From: Stictocephala bisonia | Taxonomy: Eukaryota; Arthropoda; Insecta; Hemiptera; Membracidae | Direction of reading: 5' to 3' | Assembly (NCBI GenBank): GCA_035578905.1 | Contig: JAQJVL010000102.1 | Location: 1,149,501-1,213,500 of the forward strand | Length of the DNA stretch: 64,000 nucleotides | Part shown: positions 43,368 to 54,414 of the stretch, piece after piece | Position numbering within the stretch: position 1 is the stretch's first letter | Layout of the letters: every line of letters begins with the position of its first letter | Program-made: the position numbers and the translations under genes | Notes under the pieces: generated by a model | Seen by the model: only the letters and a program-made list of their open reading frames with translations | The model's database searches: none | What the model was told of the DNA's origin: nothing

Positions 43368-43720
43368 TCAATCTATAAAAAATAAATACTCCTCATGAGA
43401 AATGTCGTCACTGCAAATCTCCTCTTCTTGATCTAAAATCGGAACGGTATTCTCAAAGTTTTCACCAGAGCATCCACTGCAAGTTGCATTGCAAAAAAAC
43501 CTGAATTTTCGGCAACTACATAATACATTAATCCTTGTTTGCAACGACAAAAATAATGTTTAAAAGTTCTTCTGGTGCAGGCAGTTTTTCATTCTGATGG
43601 ATTGCAAAGATCCTTGAATATTAATCCAAAGTTGGACTGATGCTTTCGTTCCCAATCCATAAATGGATTTACAAATAAGTCTGTTTCATATGTTCGTTTA
43701 AGGCATCAACATATGGAACA
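43368..43720 (-). pseudogene. Cysteine-rich C-terminus of a mobile-element-like protein
   Basis: Minus strand: HMKQTYLQIHLW-like and KLPAPEELLNIIF-like segments precede SCRKFRFFCNATCSGCSGEN and FENTVPILDQEEE. The order, a P-A-P-E-x-L-L motif followed by C-x-C-R-K...F-C-x-x-x-C-x-x-C, resembles the tail of an uncharacterised protein family common in arthropod genomes, probably of transposon origin. Stops break the frame. Function unknown. Confidence 0.4.
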
Positions 43721-44690
43721 ATGGATGATAATTTGACATATAAAAATAAAATGAAAATCAAAATGTTCAGTAAAAAGGCTATACTTTGTATACCAAAAGT
43801 TTTGATATAACTTTATCAGTTTTTTGATTTTATAAAAATAAATGAAATTTTTAGAGGAATAACGAAAATTGTTTTTTCACTTTAAATTCTAATTTCTCCA
43901 AAACTAACCAGTCTACACTGGTTAAACTGCTGGAAAGTATTATTGGTACAATACTAAAATGAATAGTAAATGGATAACGATTGGTTTTCAATTGGGGTCA
44001 TTATGACGGTGGTATTTTCTTAATAATTTCTTAATAAAATTAAAAAAATGAAACCGATTTTATTTTGTTATAACTTACCTCACTGCTAATGTGAGGAACC
44101 TTTTCAAGTGATAGTTTTGAACTGTTTTTCAAGCTCTTTAGAAAATATACTATAACTGTGTCGTAAAAGACTTACCATTTTCCAGTTATTTTATGTTGAA
44201 TATTCTGATTTTTGATTCCATATATAAGTCTTCATTCACCGAACCATAACTCAGTTAATATTGGGTTTACAGTAATAATAATAAAACCAATTTCCTTACT
44301 TTTTTTTTAGCTTTGTTGTTTACTCTTCATGTTTTTTTTATAAAATGTTTATTTTTGGAGTTATACGAAAAAAGCTTTGAAGAATGCTTTTTTACGAAAA
44401 AAGACATTTTTCAGTTATGTGTAGCTAAAAAATATTGATTTTTCGTAAAATTTGTTTAGAACATTTCTCTTTCAAATTCATTTTTCTATCGATTGATATG
44501 GTCATTTTTAACGTAAAACTTCCCACTCCCGAGATGGGGTGATAAGCACTCCCGGGTTACCTCCCCACCTCGCAAATCAGCATAGGATAGATTTTGATCT
44601 TTGAGCTATTTCCAATATACATCCACATTTTCAAGGAAATACATTCATATTCAACGAAATCTGAGACGAAAACCTTCATATCCTAATACC
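43721..44690. other. CREB intron, nothing recognised
   Basis: AT-rich, no coding signal; poly-T/TTTTTA-rich runs only. Confidence 0.4.
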
Positions 44691-44699
44691 TGTGTCTTT

Positions 44700-45535
44700 A
44701 TTCCATGTTGTTGTTAGAATCAAAATACTCAAGGTGTTGTTAATAAAAACTCTAGTTTTCACTCACTTTAATTACTGTGATACTGTAATCAATGATATGT
44801 CTGTTGAGCTTGCGGAAAGATTACAGCGTGCCTAAAACTACTGTATCAGATTTATTTTCAACCTGAGGCGAAGGGATCATGTTACTCCATTTTTCTACCA
44901 ATTATCCATCTTAAAGTTAAACACTCTTTGACAATTCCATATCCTGATTTTGTTGTACAGTATTCTTCAAAACCAAATTCATAACTATCTGTCAGAGCAG
45001 TTTGTTTACCTGTCACAAGTTGGTGTGCGTAGAACCAGATGTGGTGAGTCAATGTTAGCTATTGCAGTTCACCGCACCACCACTTTCAACAAATTATTCA
45101 TTCTATCCTCGTGCAGGCTCTGGAATGCTCTGCCTGATAATATCAGATCCATCAATAAGCACAATCGGTTGGGGCGGAGGTGAGGTGTTATCTGCTGCGG
45201 ACCTCGTGGGAGTAGTGGCTAGTGGTGCTGTGTCTTGGCGGTGGCGGTAATGAGTGATAGTGCTGAATGTAGTTTTGAATAAATGTAATGAGTCAAATGT
45301 AATGTTGTTTTGTTTAAGATAGTCAAAATATTTTAAAGTTTAAATATAATTTTTTACATTTTTTGACTTTATATGTTTTACTTCGTACTTTGTAATTTCT
45401 ATTTTTTATTTCCTTGCATGTTGTTATTTATATTTGAAATAATATCTTATTATGTATGATGAGGTTAAGTGGCTTTGCAGCACTAACTTCACCTCTTGTA
45501 ATATGAATAAAGACGTTTTTCATTTCATTTATCCT
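44700..45535 (+). mobile_element. LINE 3' end, family A, plus orientation
   Basis: Coding remnant VRIKILKVLLIKTLVFTHFN, YCDTVINDM, NYCIRFIFNLRRRDHVTPFF then QVGVRRTRCGESMLAIAVHR, SSCRLWNALPDNIRS. A 3' UTR follows, ending GAGGTTAAGTGGCTTTGCAG ... AATAAAGACG and TTTCATTTCATTT. It matches the copy at 36531-37480 in protein and tail, so both came from one non-LTR family. One internal stop follows LQRA. Confidence 0.83.
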
Positions 45536-46130
45536 GGACTAAAACCCAATACGGTAAAATTAATTTTTAATGGTAAGGCTTCAGTAAATTTTTACTGGAA
45601 ATAAAATTAAACAAAGATGTCCTATTTCAGCAAGTTATATTTTGCAACTGGCTGTAACAAGTTTGCAACTGCAACTAAACACAACTGGATCGATCCTCAA
45701 GGAACTGTTTTGGGTTTTAGAACTCGTTGCTACTAAACTAGTTTTTGTAACTGTTTTGGAGCTGTAGTGGAACAAGTTTTTAATGGTGAATTATACTATT
45801 CAATAAGTTTTTTATGGGATAAGTTTGTTAAGAAATAATTTATATTAATAAATCAATGTAAACCACTTTTGATCAGTTCATCAGTATGATTTATGTATAG
45901 TTGTGTTAGTTGATTTGTAAGAGTGCTTGTGTATGTTGGTACTTAATCCAACTGAGTTACAACTTTGTAATCCTAGCTTCGTTGTTACAGCTAGTCAACA
46001 CAGCTGAGAAAACACCAAAGTTTGTAATATTCTTAATCATTTTTTGAAGCTATAGTGTGAGGATTTTAAAAAAATTCTGGAATCATTGAAGATTGAATTT
46101 GGATACTAACAACACTCCAGAAGCTTACGG
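45536..46130. other. CREB intron, nothing recognised
   Basis: No supported gene or element. Confidence 0.4.
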
Positions 46131-46137
46131 TGGATTT

Positions 46138-46315
46138 TATTGAACCATCTACCATTCAGTCATGACTTAGTGCCATTAGACTTGATTTTTTTTTTCAAAA
46201 CCTAAGGATTCTTAGTGAAAAGCTCTTAGATTAATGACCGATTAAATGATCAGGTGGCAGTTCTTTGAAATGATAGCAAAGAACTGTGACTTATCTGTTA
46301 AGGTATTCAAGGTAA
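46138..46315 (+). pseudogene. mariner transposase C-terminal fragment
   Basis: A short plus-strand remnant resembles N-H-P-P-x-S-H-D-L-V-P-L-D-F (mariner consensus P-x-S-P-D-L-A-P-x-D) followed by KALRLMTD and a WQFFEMIAKNCD-like end, with frame breaks. The signal is short, so the call is tentative. Confidence 0.5.
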
Positions 46316-47121
46316 CTAGAGGAGACCCCACATGCTTCGCGTGCCTACCCCGTCACTCGCTGCACTCCTGATACCTTGCCTTTCAACCTTGGCATGTATC
46401 TTTAGACTACAAATATTGTCAGTTGAAGTATATTAAGTAAATTCATAATACAGAAATTTGTAAGACAGACACGAATTCACTCTTTATATTTAAGGATCAA
46501 ACAAAACTTCCACACTAAATCAATCAAACTTGCTCTCTCTAACATTAAGAAAGGTATATTATCCTCCTCAATATTATAAACATCATTATTTATATTCCAA
46601 CAGCTGTTAAATTTTCATAATCATTAATATTTACATGTGAACAGGTGTTACTTTTGACGAATTAAAATCTCTACATGTTATTCTTAAGTCGAAAAACGTA
46701 CTTTGAGGGCTTCCTGTGCCTTACAGGTTAAGATAATTGAACAATGAAGATCTTACTGCACAACTATGGATAAGGGCAAATTTTTTGACAACTCTATTCT
46801 CATTAAAATTTATCAAGAAATAAAAGAGGAATTGCGTTAACAAAAAACGGCTTCACATATTATATATAAAGATTATGTTGTAAACATACACAAATTAAAT
46901 TTGTTGTGGTAAAATTTATGTCATTAAACAAGGTTTTTTGTGTACTGTAAGTTAACACTTGTAAACGAGAATCAAAAGTTACCGTTATTAACCTAAAATC
47001 CGCTTTCAAAATAGTGTACCTAATTTTCACGTTCAAATGTGTAAATCAGTAAAATGCCTTGAAAAGAAGTCTATAGTTACAGTGTCTAATACTGCTTACA
47101 GGTGTCTAAACAGTCTAATAC
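46316..47121. other. CREB intron, nothing recognised
   Basis: No supported gene. A GC-rich patch at 46320-46380 contains TGCTTCGCGTGCCTACCCCG, unassigned. Confidence 0.4.
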
Positions 47122-47209
47122 CTGTTTTTCAGTAACCGGAGTTCTCTTTTTCGTGCCTGATCTTCAGCCATGATGGTTCCACCAGAAAGACTGCCTGACT
47201 GTGTTACTA
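47122..47209 (-). CDS. CREB-type bZIP transcription factor, penultimate exon
   Basis: An 88-nt minus-strand exon with acceptor TTTGTTACAG and donor AACAG/GTATTAG. It enters with one base carried from the previous exon and leaves in phase 2, exactly completing the R codon with the last exon. It encodes VVTQSGSLSGGTIMAEDQAR then KRELRLLKNR, the start of the CREB basic region (R-K-R-E-x-R-L-x-K-N-R). Together with 34540-34687 it forms the full DNA-binding and dimerisation domain. Confidence 0.95.
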
Positions 47210-47560
47210 CTGTAACAAACCATATCAACCAAGATTAGTTTAGTGAAATAATTAAGAAACACCGGGATTGTACATATGCCCATAAATTTTGCAATTTTTA
47301 AACACTAATCTTCCAATTATCTAGCCTAGTCAAAATCAGAGCATAACCACTGTTGTATAATAAATCACAATTAATACTTTTTGGTAATAATATTTAAAAT
47401 AGGGTTCATGACTGATTTGATCCTCTGATATTTGGAGAAGATAATTAACGATGCGGAGCAGAACAACCATAAATGACAAACAGAGCTTGTCATCCAGAAA
47501 GCACATTAACAGCTGAGTGGTATGCGAATAAGGTACTGGATATTTATTCAAACTAATGTC
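47210..47560. other. CREB intron, nothing recognised
   Basis: An open minus-strand frame (47336-47551) has no recognisable domain and is not called. Confidence 0.35.
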
Positions 47561-47584
47561 GGAAGTCGTGCCATATGGAACTCA

Positions 47585-48790
47585 CTCTTATGCTACAAAA
47601 GTAGTTTAAGAGACCCCCACAAGGGTCTCATCTTGTTCCTCTACTCTTTAACTTATTCATCAATAATATCAGCGATGTAATTTCCACAAAGTTTCTTCTT
47701 TTTGATGATGAAATTAAGGTTTACAATAGAGTCACTTCTTCACACACTCAAAAGGAGCTCCAATCTTTACTGAAGACTAAGTGAATGGTGTATTGCCAAT
47801 GCAATGAAGCTGAATGTCTCGAAATGTCTAGCTATATCCTTCAGCCGAAATAATGTCATCTACAACTATTACTACAAAATCAACGACACTACCCTGAATA
47901 GATGGATAAAATTAGAGATTTAGATATGATTACCACTCCTTCTCTAAGCATATACTCCATTTATCCTCCAGGGCGTTCTCTCTTATTGGATTTATCAATC
48001 ACTTTACTAAGGACTTCAAGTTACCTAAAACTCTCGTCACCCTGTATAAAACTCTAGTTCGTCCGATATTGGAAAATTGTTCCCTCATCTGGTCTCCTTA
48101 CCAGTCTGGATATTCAGCAATGCTTGATAGACTAAAAGTAAGATTTGTCAGAATACTCAGCATTAGGCTTGGCTACCGTTTCTTGGACACTCCAATGGCT
48201 GCCCTGGAAAAACGTTACAAACTGCAACCATTTACTGTGAGACTGAGGCGTCACGATCTTCTGTTCATGTTCAAACCGGTGAATGGACAAATAAACTGCC
48301 CCGAACTCCTGAGCTTTGAGGAATGTAACATACCCTGTGGCACTTGCTCTAAATCATCTTTAGGCAGGTTTCAGCCCATGAGTTACGCTCTTAATCATAG
48401 TATCTTGAGGTTCATGAGGACTGCTGTTGATGCTGCTTCAAGTATTGACTTTTTCTCCGTCTAGCATATCATTTATTAAAGAGGTCAACATATTCCTCGG
48501 AGTTGAACTTCACCACATAGTTTAATGCATGGTGTCCATTTTGGCGGCGCCTTTAAAGGTCCACATAATCAGTTTGTATATCTCTGTTTATTATTTATGA
48601 TTTGGTGTTATTATTCATTCTAACATTTTTATTCATTGTTGGTGAAAATTATGCTAATTGGTTATGGATGTTCTATAATAACATATGTATCATTTTATTT
48701 GCATCTACTAAGCCATCTTGGATGTCTGTACAATTCAACATATTATGTAAATGGTGTTGCCTTTGGAAATAAAATAAAATAGAACAAAAA
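47585..48790 (+). mobile_element. LINE 3' half, third family
   Basis: Starts in the palm of a reverse transcriptase (LVPLLFNLFINNISDVISTK-like; the catalytic Y-A-D-D position is degraded), with stops around 47782. An intact stretch at 48069-48464 follows (ENCSLIWSPYQSGYSAMLDR, LKVRFVRILSIRLGYRF, AALEKRYKLQPFTVRLRRHD), the usual C-terminal region of Jockey-type elements. The 3' end is an AAATAAAATAAAATAG-type simple tail at 48766-48800. Inserted in a CREB intron in the opposite orientation to the gene. Confidence 0.82.
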
Positions 48791-48799
48791 ATAAAATAA

Positions 48800-49605
48800 A
48801 ATAGGAAAACAAATAAAATTATCTTGATCGAATGTGGCAATGCAAGATATAAAAAGGTAATATGCCAATTTTCCTTAGACAATTGATTTTACTCTTTATT
48901 TTTTACCATATGTAACTATTTAGTTTTCAGAAGACCCAACATTACTTTACCCTTACAATGTGCGAGTACTCCAAAAAAATTAATAATCGTTAAGAGTTTA
49001 TGCTCTTTATTAAAGTTACATAATAATAAGTTTTATTATATTTTTTAATACTCACAGCTACTTTTTAAATTTTCTCTGAAATTGTTTCTTGAGATATCCA
49101 CTATACAATATGAGATTTTCAAATCCGTCAATAGAAAAGAAGTTGGTTACTTGCTGAGCTATACAACCAATCATTTCCATATGAATGTGATCACATTAAA
49201 CATGACACTTCAATTTGAAACAAGTGAGTCATAGATGATACTAATTTTTATTTCTAATACTAAAATTTAACAGATACATTAGATGTACCTTGTATATTGT
49301 TCAGGTTAAACTGACTCTCCAGTAATTAAATACTATCTACTGGCTGAGGGAGGGACAATATGTGTTTGATGTGAATCCAATGATCTATTACAAAGAAGCT
49401 ATTATAGTTTGGCAGCCATAGTTCATGTGTTCGTTGATATGGTACTTTGTCTCACCAAGACATTGCCTCTGTATATCTCTAAATTGTGGTTTGAATTTTT
49501 TTTGTAGCACTGGATTGTTCAGATTGGTTAGTTTTCAACACTTGAAGAGTTTGTAACAAATTACCAAAATATCTTTAAATCATGAATCATCTTTATAATC
49601 TTCTT
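48800..49605. other. CREB intron, nothing recognised
   Basis: AT-rich, no supported gene. Confidence 0.4.
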
Positions 49606-49609
49606 TGGT

Positions 49610-50075
49610 CTTGGGTCACTTCATCCCATTACAGATGTGGTCAATCTCAAGGGGCCTTTTACTCTTAAGGCTGTTATAGAATTTTGCTTACCATGAAGCT
49701 GTCTTTCCTTAAGATTTGTCCAGCCCATTTTATATTTCAGCTACAATATCTGGATCTTTAAATAATTCTCTCAATTCCCTGTTATGTTTATACAGCCATT
49801 TTTAAGATTTTGCAATATTTATTTCCGTATTTTCTTCTCAAATACTACTTTCTTTTTCAGCTTGCTAACTCAATGCCCAGTTTATTTTACCCACAAGTTT
49901 TACAAAGATAGTTTTATATATATGTAGAGTTGTTGCGAATGATAATATCTTAGAATTTATCAGCTTACAGCGAACTGTAAAATTTTATAATCTGAATTTA
50001 ATCTATTTTGTACCTCTGAATCTTCATTATTGTTGTTAGTGAGAATCAATTCTAAATATTGGATACTGTTTACAT
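49610..50075 (-). pseudogene. LINE C-terminal fragment, RTE-like
   Basis: Minus strand: VNSIQYLELILTNNNNEDSE, VQNRLNSDYKILQFAVS, then ATTLHIYKTIFVKLVG, KHNRELRELFKDPDIVAEI, and KSKRPLEIDHICNGMK-like sequence. The run Y-L-G/E-x-x-L-T-N ... R-L-N ... L-Y-K-T ... N-x-E-L-x-E-L-x-K-x-P-D-I is characteristic of the region after the reverse transcriptase in insect LINEs. Several stops are present. Confidence 0.75.
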
Positions 50076-50079
50076 TTTA

Positions 50080-51140
50080 AAATGTCATGTAGTTTTGATT
50101 TAGGAACTTCATTTTTATTAGAAACTCTAAACGCCTACCATCTTAAACTAACTCAAAGAGGCTATGAAAAATAATAGCATAAACAGTCAGGTTCTTAAAA
50201 TTACAAATAACTAATACATATAAAAAGAAGGCAAAATATCCTTTAAACATGCACCCTCAAAAATACAAAATACTTTTTAACATCAAGTATCTAAATTGAT
50301 TAATCACACACAATACTATACTAACAAAAAAACAAATTAACACTAAACTATCCAGGACAGGAACATGCAAAAAATATATATTGCCAGATACTCCCACATT
50401 AATTGCTAACAATTGCTACGCATGGTGGTTGAAACCTATTTAAATTACCACGAATAAAATGTGCCAGATTTAACAAATAATAATGAAAATTCCATTATTA
50501 CATTAATCAATTCAACCTGTTTATAACTAGACAGATGTAAGATTGATCAAAAAGATAACAACTTGCTAAGGAGTTAAGCGATCAACAGTTCAAAACGTAA
50601 CAGATAGTGGTTAATGTGAATGTAAAAATAAATCTGACAATGTGTTTGCTGAATACATATATCTTTGTTTTCATTTAACGATGACCATAACATGATATTA
50701 AAAAGTGTCAATATCATTTCTTACGTTCAGTCTCTTATAGGATGAAATTTATCACTCACTATAAGTCTCACAGTCACTTTTTTATATTTTTTAAAAGGAT
50801 TATTATATTTCAATACTAACAAGGTTTATGATAAACAATGTATATCAGCATTTCATAGCATTGGAATTACAAGTTTATCTATGGATATTTTGTAGTTCAG
50901 TAAAATAATATTTTAGCATATTGTCAATAAGGGTTCAAGGAATAAACCTTCTAGTCTTTTATAGATGGACCAGCATGCACTTTCATTGGTCTCACATCAT
51001 ATCTAATTTCCAACTGGTCTCTTTACCTTACCCCTCCCCACCTAGCTTGGGAACCCCTTGTTTAAAGACATAAGTGTAGGACATAACTAAATAAAAGCCT
51101 TAACTAAAAAGAAAATACTGCTAAAATTTGGACCGTTTAC
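50080..51140. other. CREB intron, nothing recognised
   Basis: AT-rich, no supported gene. Confidence 0.4.
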
Positions 51141-51145
51141 TAATA

Positions 51146-52086
51146 CGAGGCATGATTTTAAAGTAAGTACCATTTTCGAATCCCGCGCTGTAGCGCTGCG
51201 ATCGGCATTCAGCACATGCGTGCTGGGTACTACTATCTGTTGGCAAGCCACAGCCACCATTACGGATCCATTCGACTGTATTTAAGGTCACTTATAACGG
51301 TTTAAATTTCATCCTCCGATTTAAAATGCTGCCAACTGTAAAGTAAATGTTGATAAGTTTTCGTAATGCTAAGGGCGTGAAAGTAGTTGACATTCATTGT
51401 GATCTGTAACCTTAACAATTTGGTTTTAAAAAACTTAACCATCATGATTCTAATGATCTAGGAATGTGAGAGATCTGGTCAAACATTTGTTTTTGTGCTT
51501 CTTGCCAAACATTTGTTTTTGTGATTTTCCTTCAGCATTTTGGGTACCTAGCATAAGCATAACTCTTGGTAGGCTACTTCAAACGTTCTTCTGTCACAAT
51601 GCCATAAATCACACTTCTTGACACTTGAAGACACACTACATAACAATGCATTTGTAAAGTGTCTGTTTTCTCTGATCTTTTTTATCAAAGTTTTTCACCA
51701 AGTCATCAGTAATGGAGTGAAGTAATGAGTGAAGGTTTCCCACTTCGTTCCTTATATGGCCACCTTAAAAGCTCTCACCCATTTCCATACAATCCCATCT
51801 CTCATTCTGTTTTCTCAATACACTTCACAGATCTCTTGACGAATTTCACCTGCTTTCATGCCTTTAGCGTTACGAAAACTTATCACAATATGTACTTTAC
51901 AGCTGGCAGCATTTTTAATCGGAGGATGAATTTTAAACAGTCAAAAGCGACCTTAAATACAGTTGAATGGATCCGTAACAGCAGCTGTGGCTTGCCAACA
52001 GATAGTAGTACCCAGTGTGCATGCGCTGAACAATTTGGAGCACTTTAGCGGCGGCATTCAAAAACTCACTTTAAAATCACACCTCA
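51146..52086 (-). mobile_element. Deletion-derivative mariner with long internal inverted repeats
   Basis: A 941-bp element flanked by TA on both sides, with ends CGAGGCATGATTTTAAAGTA and inverted TGAGGTGTGATTTTAAAGTG. The left 235 bp (51146-51380) and right 230 bp (51857-52086) form a long inverted repeat. Between them, on the minus strand, lies the N-terminal part of a mariner transposase: NAKGMKAGEIRQEICEVY, VWKWVRAFK, TLIKKIRENRHFT, VPKMLKENHKNKCLA, with stops and frameshifts. No catalytic core is present. The inverted repeat includes the first codons of the transposase (RNAKG) at both ends. Confidence 0.85.
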
Positions 52087-52089
52087 TAC

Positions 52090-52465
52090 TTTGCTTTTTA
52101 AACAACTTGGTTGAAACTGTATAAATTGTGCTCTAGGGCATATTGAAAGTTATTACTATGGTAAAGCCCTATTAAAATCACTGGTAAAAGAAGAAGAATA
52201 GAAAAGTCATATAAAATAAAATACTCAGTTTTTTTACTTGGTGTAAAAGATATTAACTATTATCCAAAATGATGCAAAACAAATAGTAGGAAGCACCTAT
52301 TATTACACCAGTGTAAAATGGAGTTGATAGAATTCTTGCAACTCAGGTTTACTTCTTGAAAACTCATAAACCTTTTACAACGAAAAAAAAAATAAATAAA
52401 TAAAAATAGGCGATACTAGAGACAGATAGCAGGCACAGATTGATGGTTGTGCCGACCTATCTCAC
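52090..52465. other. CREB intron, nothing recognised
   Basis: Short intron stretch after the bounding donor; includes a poly-A run at 52384-52405. Confidence 0.5.
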
Positions 52466-52609
52466 CAGGCACATAGAACTGGCCGTCCTGCCCTTGTGTG
52501 TACTGAACGAGCGTGCCACTGCCCGTTGTAGAGTTGGTCATTGTGAGCGTGTGGAGGCCAGCCACTGCCTCGCCCTGACTGCTCAGCTGAATCGTTCCAG
52601 CTGGGATCA
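52466..52609 (-). CDS. CREB-type bZIP transcription factor, Q2-like activation exon
   Basis: A 144-nt minus-strand exon with acceptor TTATTGCAG and donor CCTG/GTGAGA. It enters and leaves in phase 1. It encodes VIPAGTIQLSSQGEAVAGLH, TLTMTNSTTGSG, TLVQYTQGQDGQFYVPG. The segment aligns with the CREB constitutive activation region (mammalian G-A-I-Q-L ... G-L-Q-T-L-T-M-T-N ... I-L-Q-Y-A-Q-x-x-D-G-Q), which contacts the general transcription machinery. It is shorter than the mammalian region; the stretch after Y-V-P is missing or in an unrecognised exon. Because the exon is a multiple of three with matching phases, skipping it would keep the frame. Confidence 0.93.
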
Positions 52610-53417
52610 CTGCAATAAAATGGGACTGGTTATAAGTAGAACATTCCCATAAAGACCAATTACTTTCTTGAAACCAATTTAATTTGCTAATCCACTTTTA
52701 ACCGTCCAGTAATTTAAAAATTTTTTCCAGCACTAGTCATAATTCATTTAGTTATGATGGTGTCATTGAATTTTTAATTATTTTAAATCCAATTTAAAAG
52801 TTTAATTTTAAAATATTTTGAACATGCCAAGTTTAGCTTGAATATTAAGACATGGCGACATATTGAATGTAGTCGTGAATATACTAACTATATGAATATG
52901 ATCCGTAGTAACTGTCAAGTTCAGAGTATTAGTGACAAACAAATCTGTATAATGTGGTACCTTTGGCTGATTTATGTTCATGGAATCAGCGGCAGTTCAA
53001 TTAATTTCTCCACCCAAATACGAGACAAGCACTAATCAATTACGGTAGCATTCTGAGTTATAATTTATTAATCAGAAACTTTTTAGTGGAAGTAGAAACT
53101 TATAAGTAAAAATATATAAACATCAAAAATATTTTAAAACATGTAATTTAAGGGAGTATGTAGGTACTTGTATATTCAAACCATGTTTATTAAAAAATAA
53201 AGGTTTGCTTTAGTACACCAATACATTTCCCCTCCCCCCCCCTTTATGTATAAGTTATATACGATTGAAAAATTATTTGTTGAAAGATCTTGTTAGACAG
53301 ACATATAGAAGGAATATGCAAGACAAGACAAAAGTGAAAGACAGTTCTAGAAGAAGAGAGATGGCCAAAACTCCTTTCGTGCAAAAAGAGATATGGTAGT
53401 AAGGTAGATGTGTCAAT
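52610..53417. other. CREB intron, nothing recognised
   Basis: No supported gene; a C-run at 53231-53241 only. Confidence 0.4.
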
Positions 53418-53690
53418 GATATTAACTATAGTGATTGATAGAGGAAACCTGTATCAAATGGGTGTTGTAGTTTGGTTGCACACAACTAGGATTATAGACT
53501 GATATTAACACAGGTGATTGATGAAGCAAACCTGTATCAAAAGGGTGTTGTAGTTTGGTTGCACACAACTAGGATTATAGACTGATATTAACACAGGTGA
53601 TTGATGAAGCAAACCTGTTTCAAAAGAGTGTTGTAGTTTGGTTACACATAGCTAGGATTATACACTGATATTAACACAAGTGACTGATGC
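53418..53690. repeat. 83-bp tandem repeat, about 3.3 units
   Basis: Units start GATATTAACACAGGTGATTG at 53418, 53501, 53584 and 53667, exactly 83 bp apart. Units 2 and 3 are nearly identical; unit 1 and the last part-unit are diverged, as expected from recent amplification of the middle. Confidence 0.95.
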
Positions 53691-54410
53691 AGCAACAAAA
53701 CAGTCAAAATATTCTGTCTTGTGCTGACATAATATTTTCCTATAATTTTTTTAATGCAATGTTTTGCATTATTAATAACATGTCTAAAGAAAAAAACTCT
53801 AATATATTTAACTGACTTTAAAAACCTTTAAATTATTATACACTATAAAACTAGAAGCATAATCATATTCATAATGTGATATGAATTGTAAACAGAATGG
53901 AATATTGCCATCAGGTGTTTTTATCAGGCAGGAAGTGATAAGAAAGGGTCAAGATAAACAAGGGTGGGGCTCAGGCTGCATGGACCTTCCTCTTTTCTGC
54001 CTTTGGATATCTAATGTTATCTTTTCTTTCAACTGGATGAAAAGTGCTGATAGTACTGATAAAGAAAATAGGAATATGGGCATATATTTGCTGACCAAGT
54101 TATTTTGTTTATCTTACGGTCTGACAAAGTTATTGTTCTAACAAAGTTATTTTGTTTGTCTTTTGGTCAGAAATTGTTGTTTCATTGTCCTGTTTATCAG
54201 CACTTTTCACTGTCTTTTGCTCAGAAATTGTTGTTTCATTGTTCTGTTTATCAGCACTTTTCACTCCTGAAACATTCCTTATATGAAAGCTATCTCCCCC
54301 TTTGGTTTTCTGGAACCAGAACCGGTTCTGGTTCTTATATCAATAACGATAGAACTGGCCGGATTACTGGGGGCCGGATTATAGAGCGACTACTGTATTA
54401 TTATAATTTT
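53691..54410. other. CREB intron with a 53-bp duplication
   Basis: Mostly unassigned. At 54157-54262 a 53-bp sequence (TTTGGTCAGAAATTGTTGTT ... TCAGCACTTTTCACTGTC) is repeated twice in tandem. A short palindrome-like GAACCAGAACCGGTTCTGGT lies at 54313-54332. Confidence 0.6.
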
Positions 54411-54414
54411 AAAC

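Noticed and set aside
46320..46380. GC-rich patch as a functional RNA or promoter
   Set aside because: Too short and without recognisable motif; left as unassigned intron.
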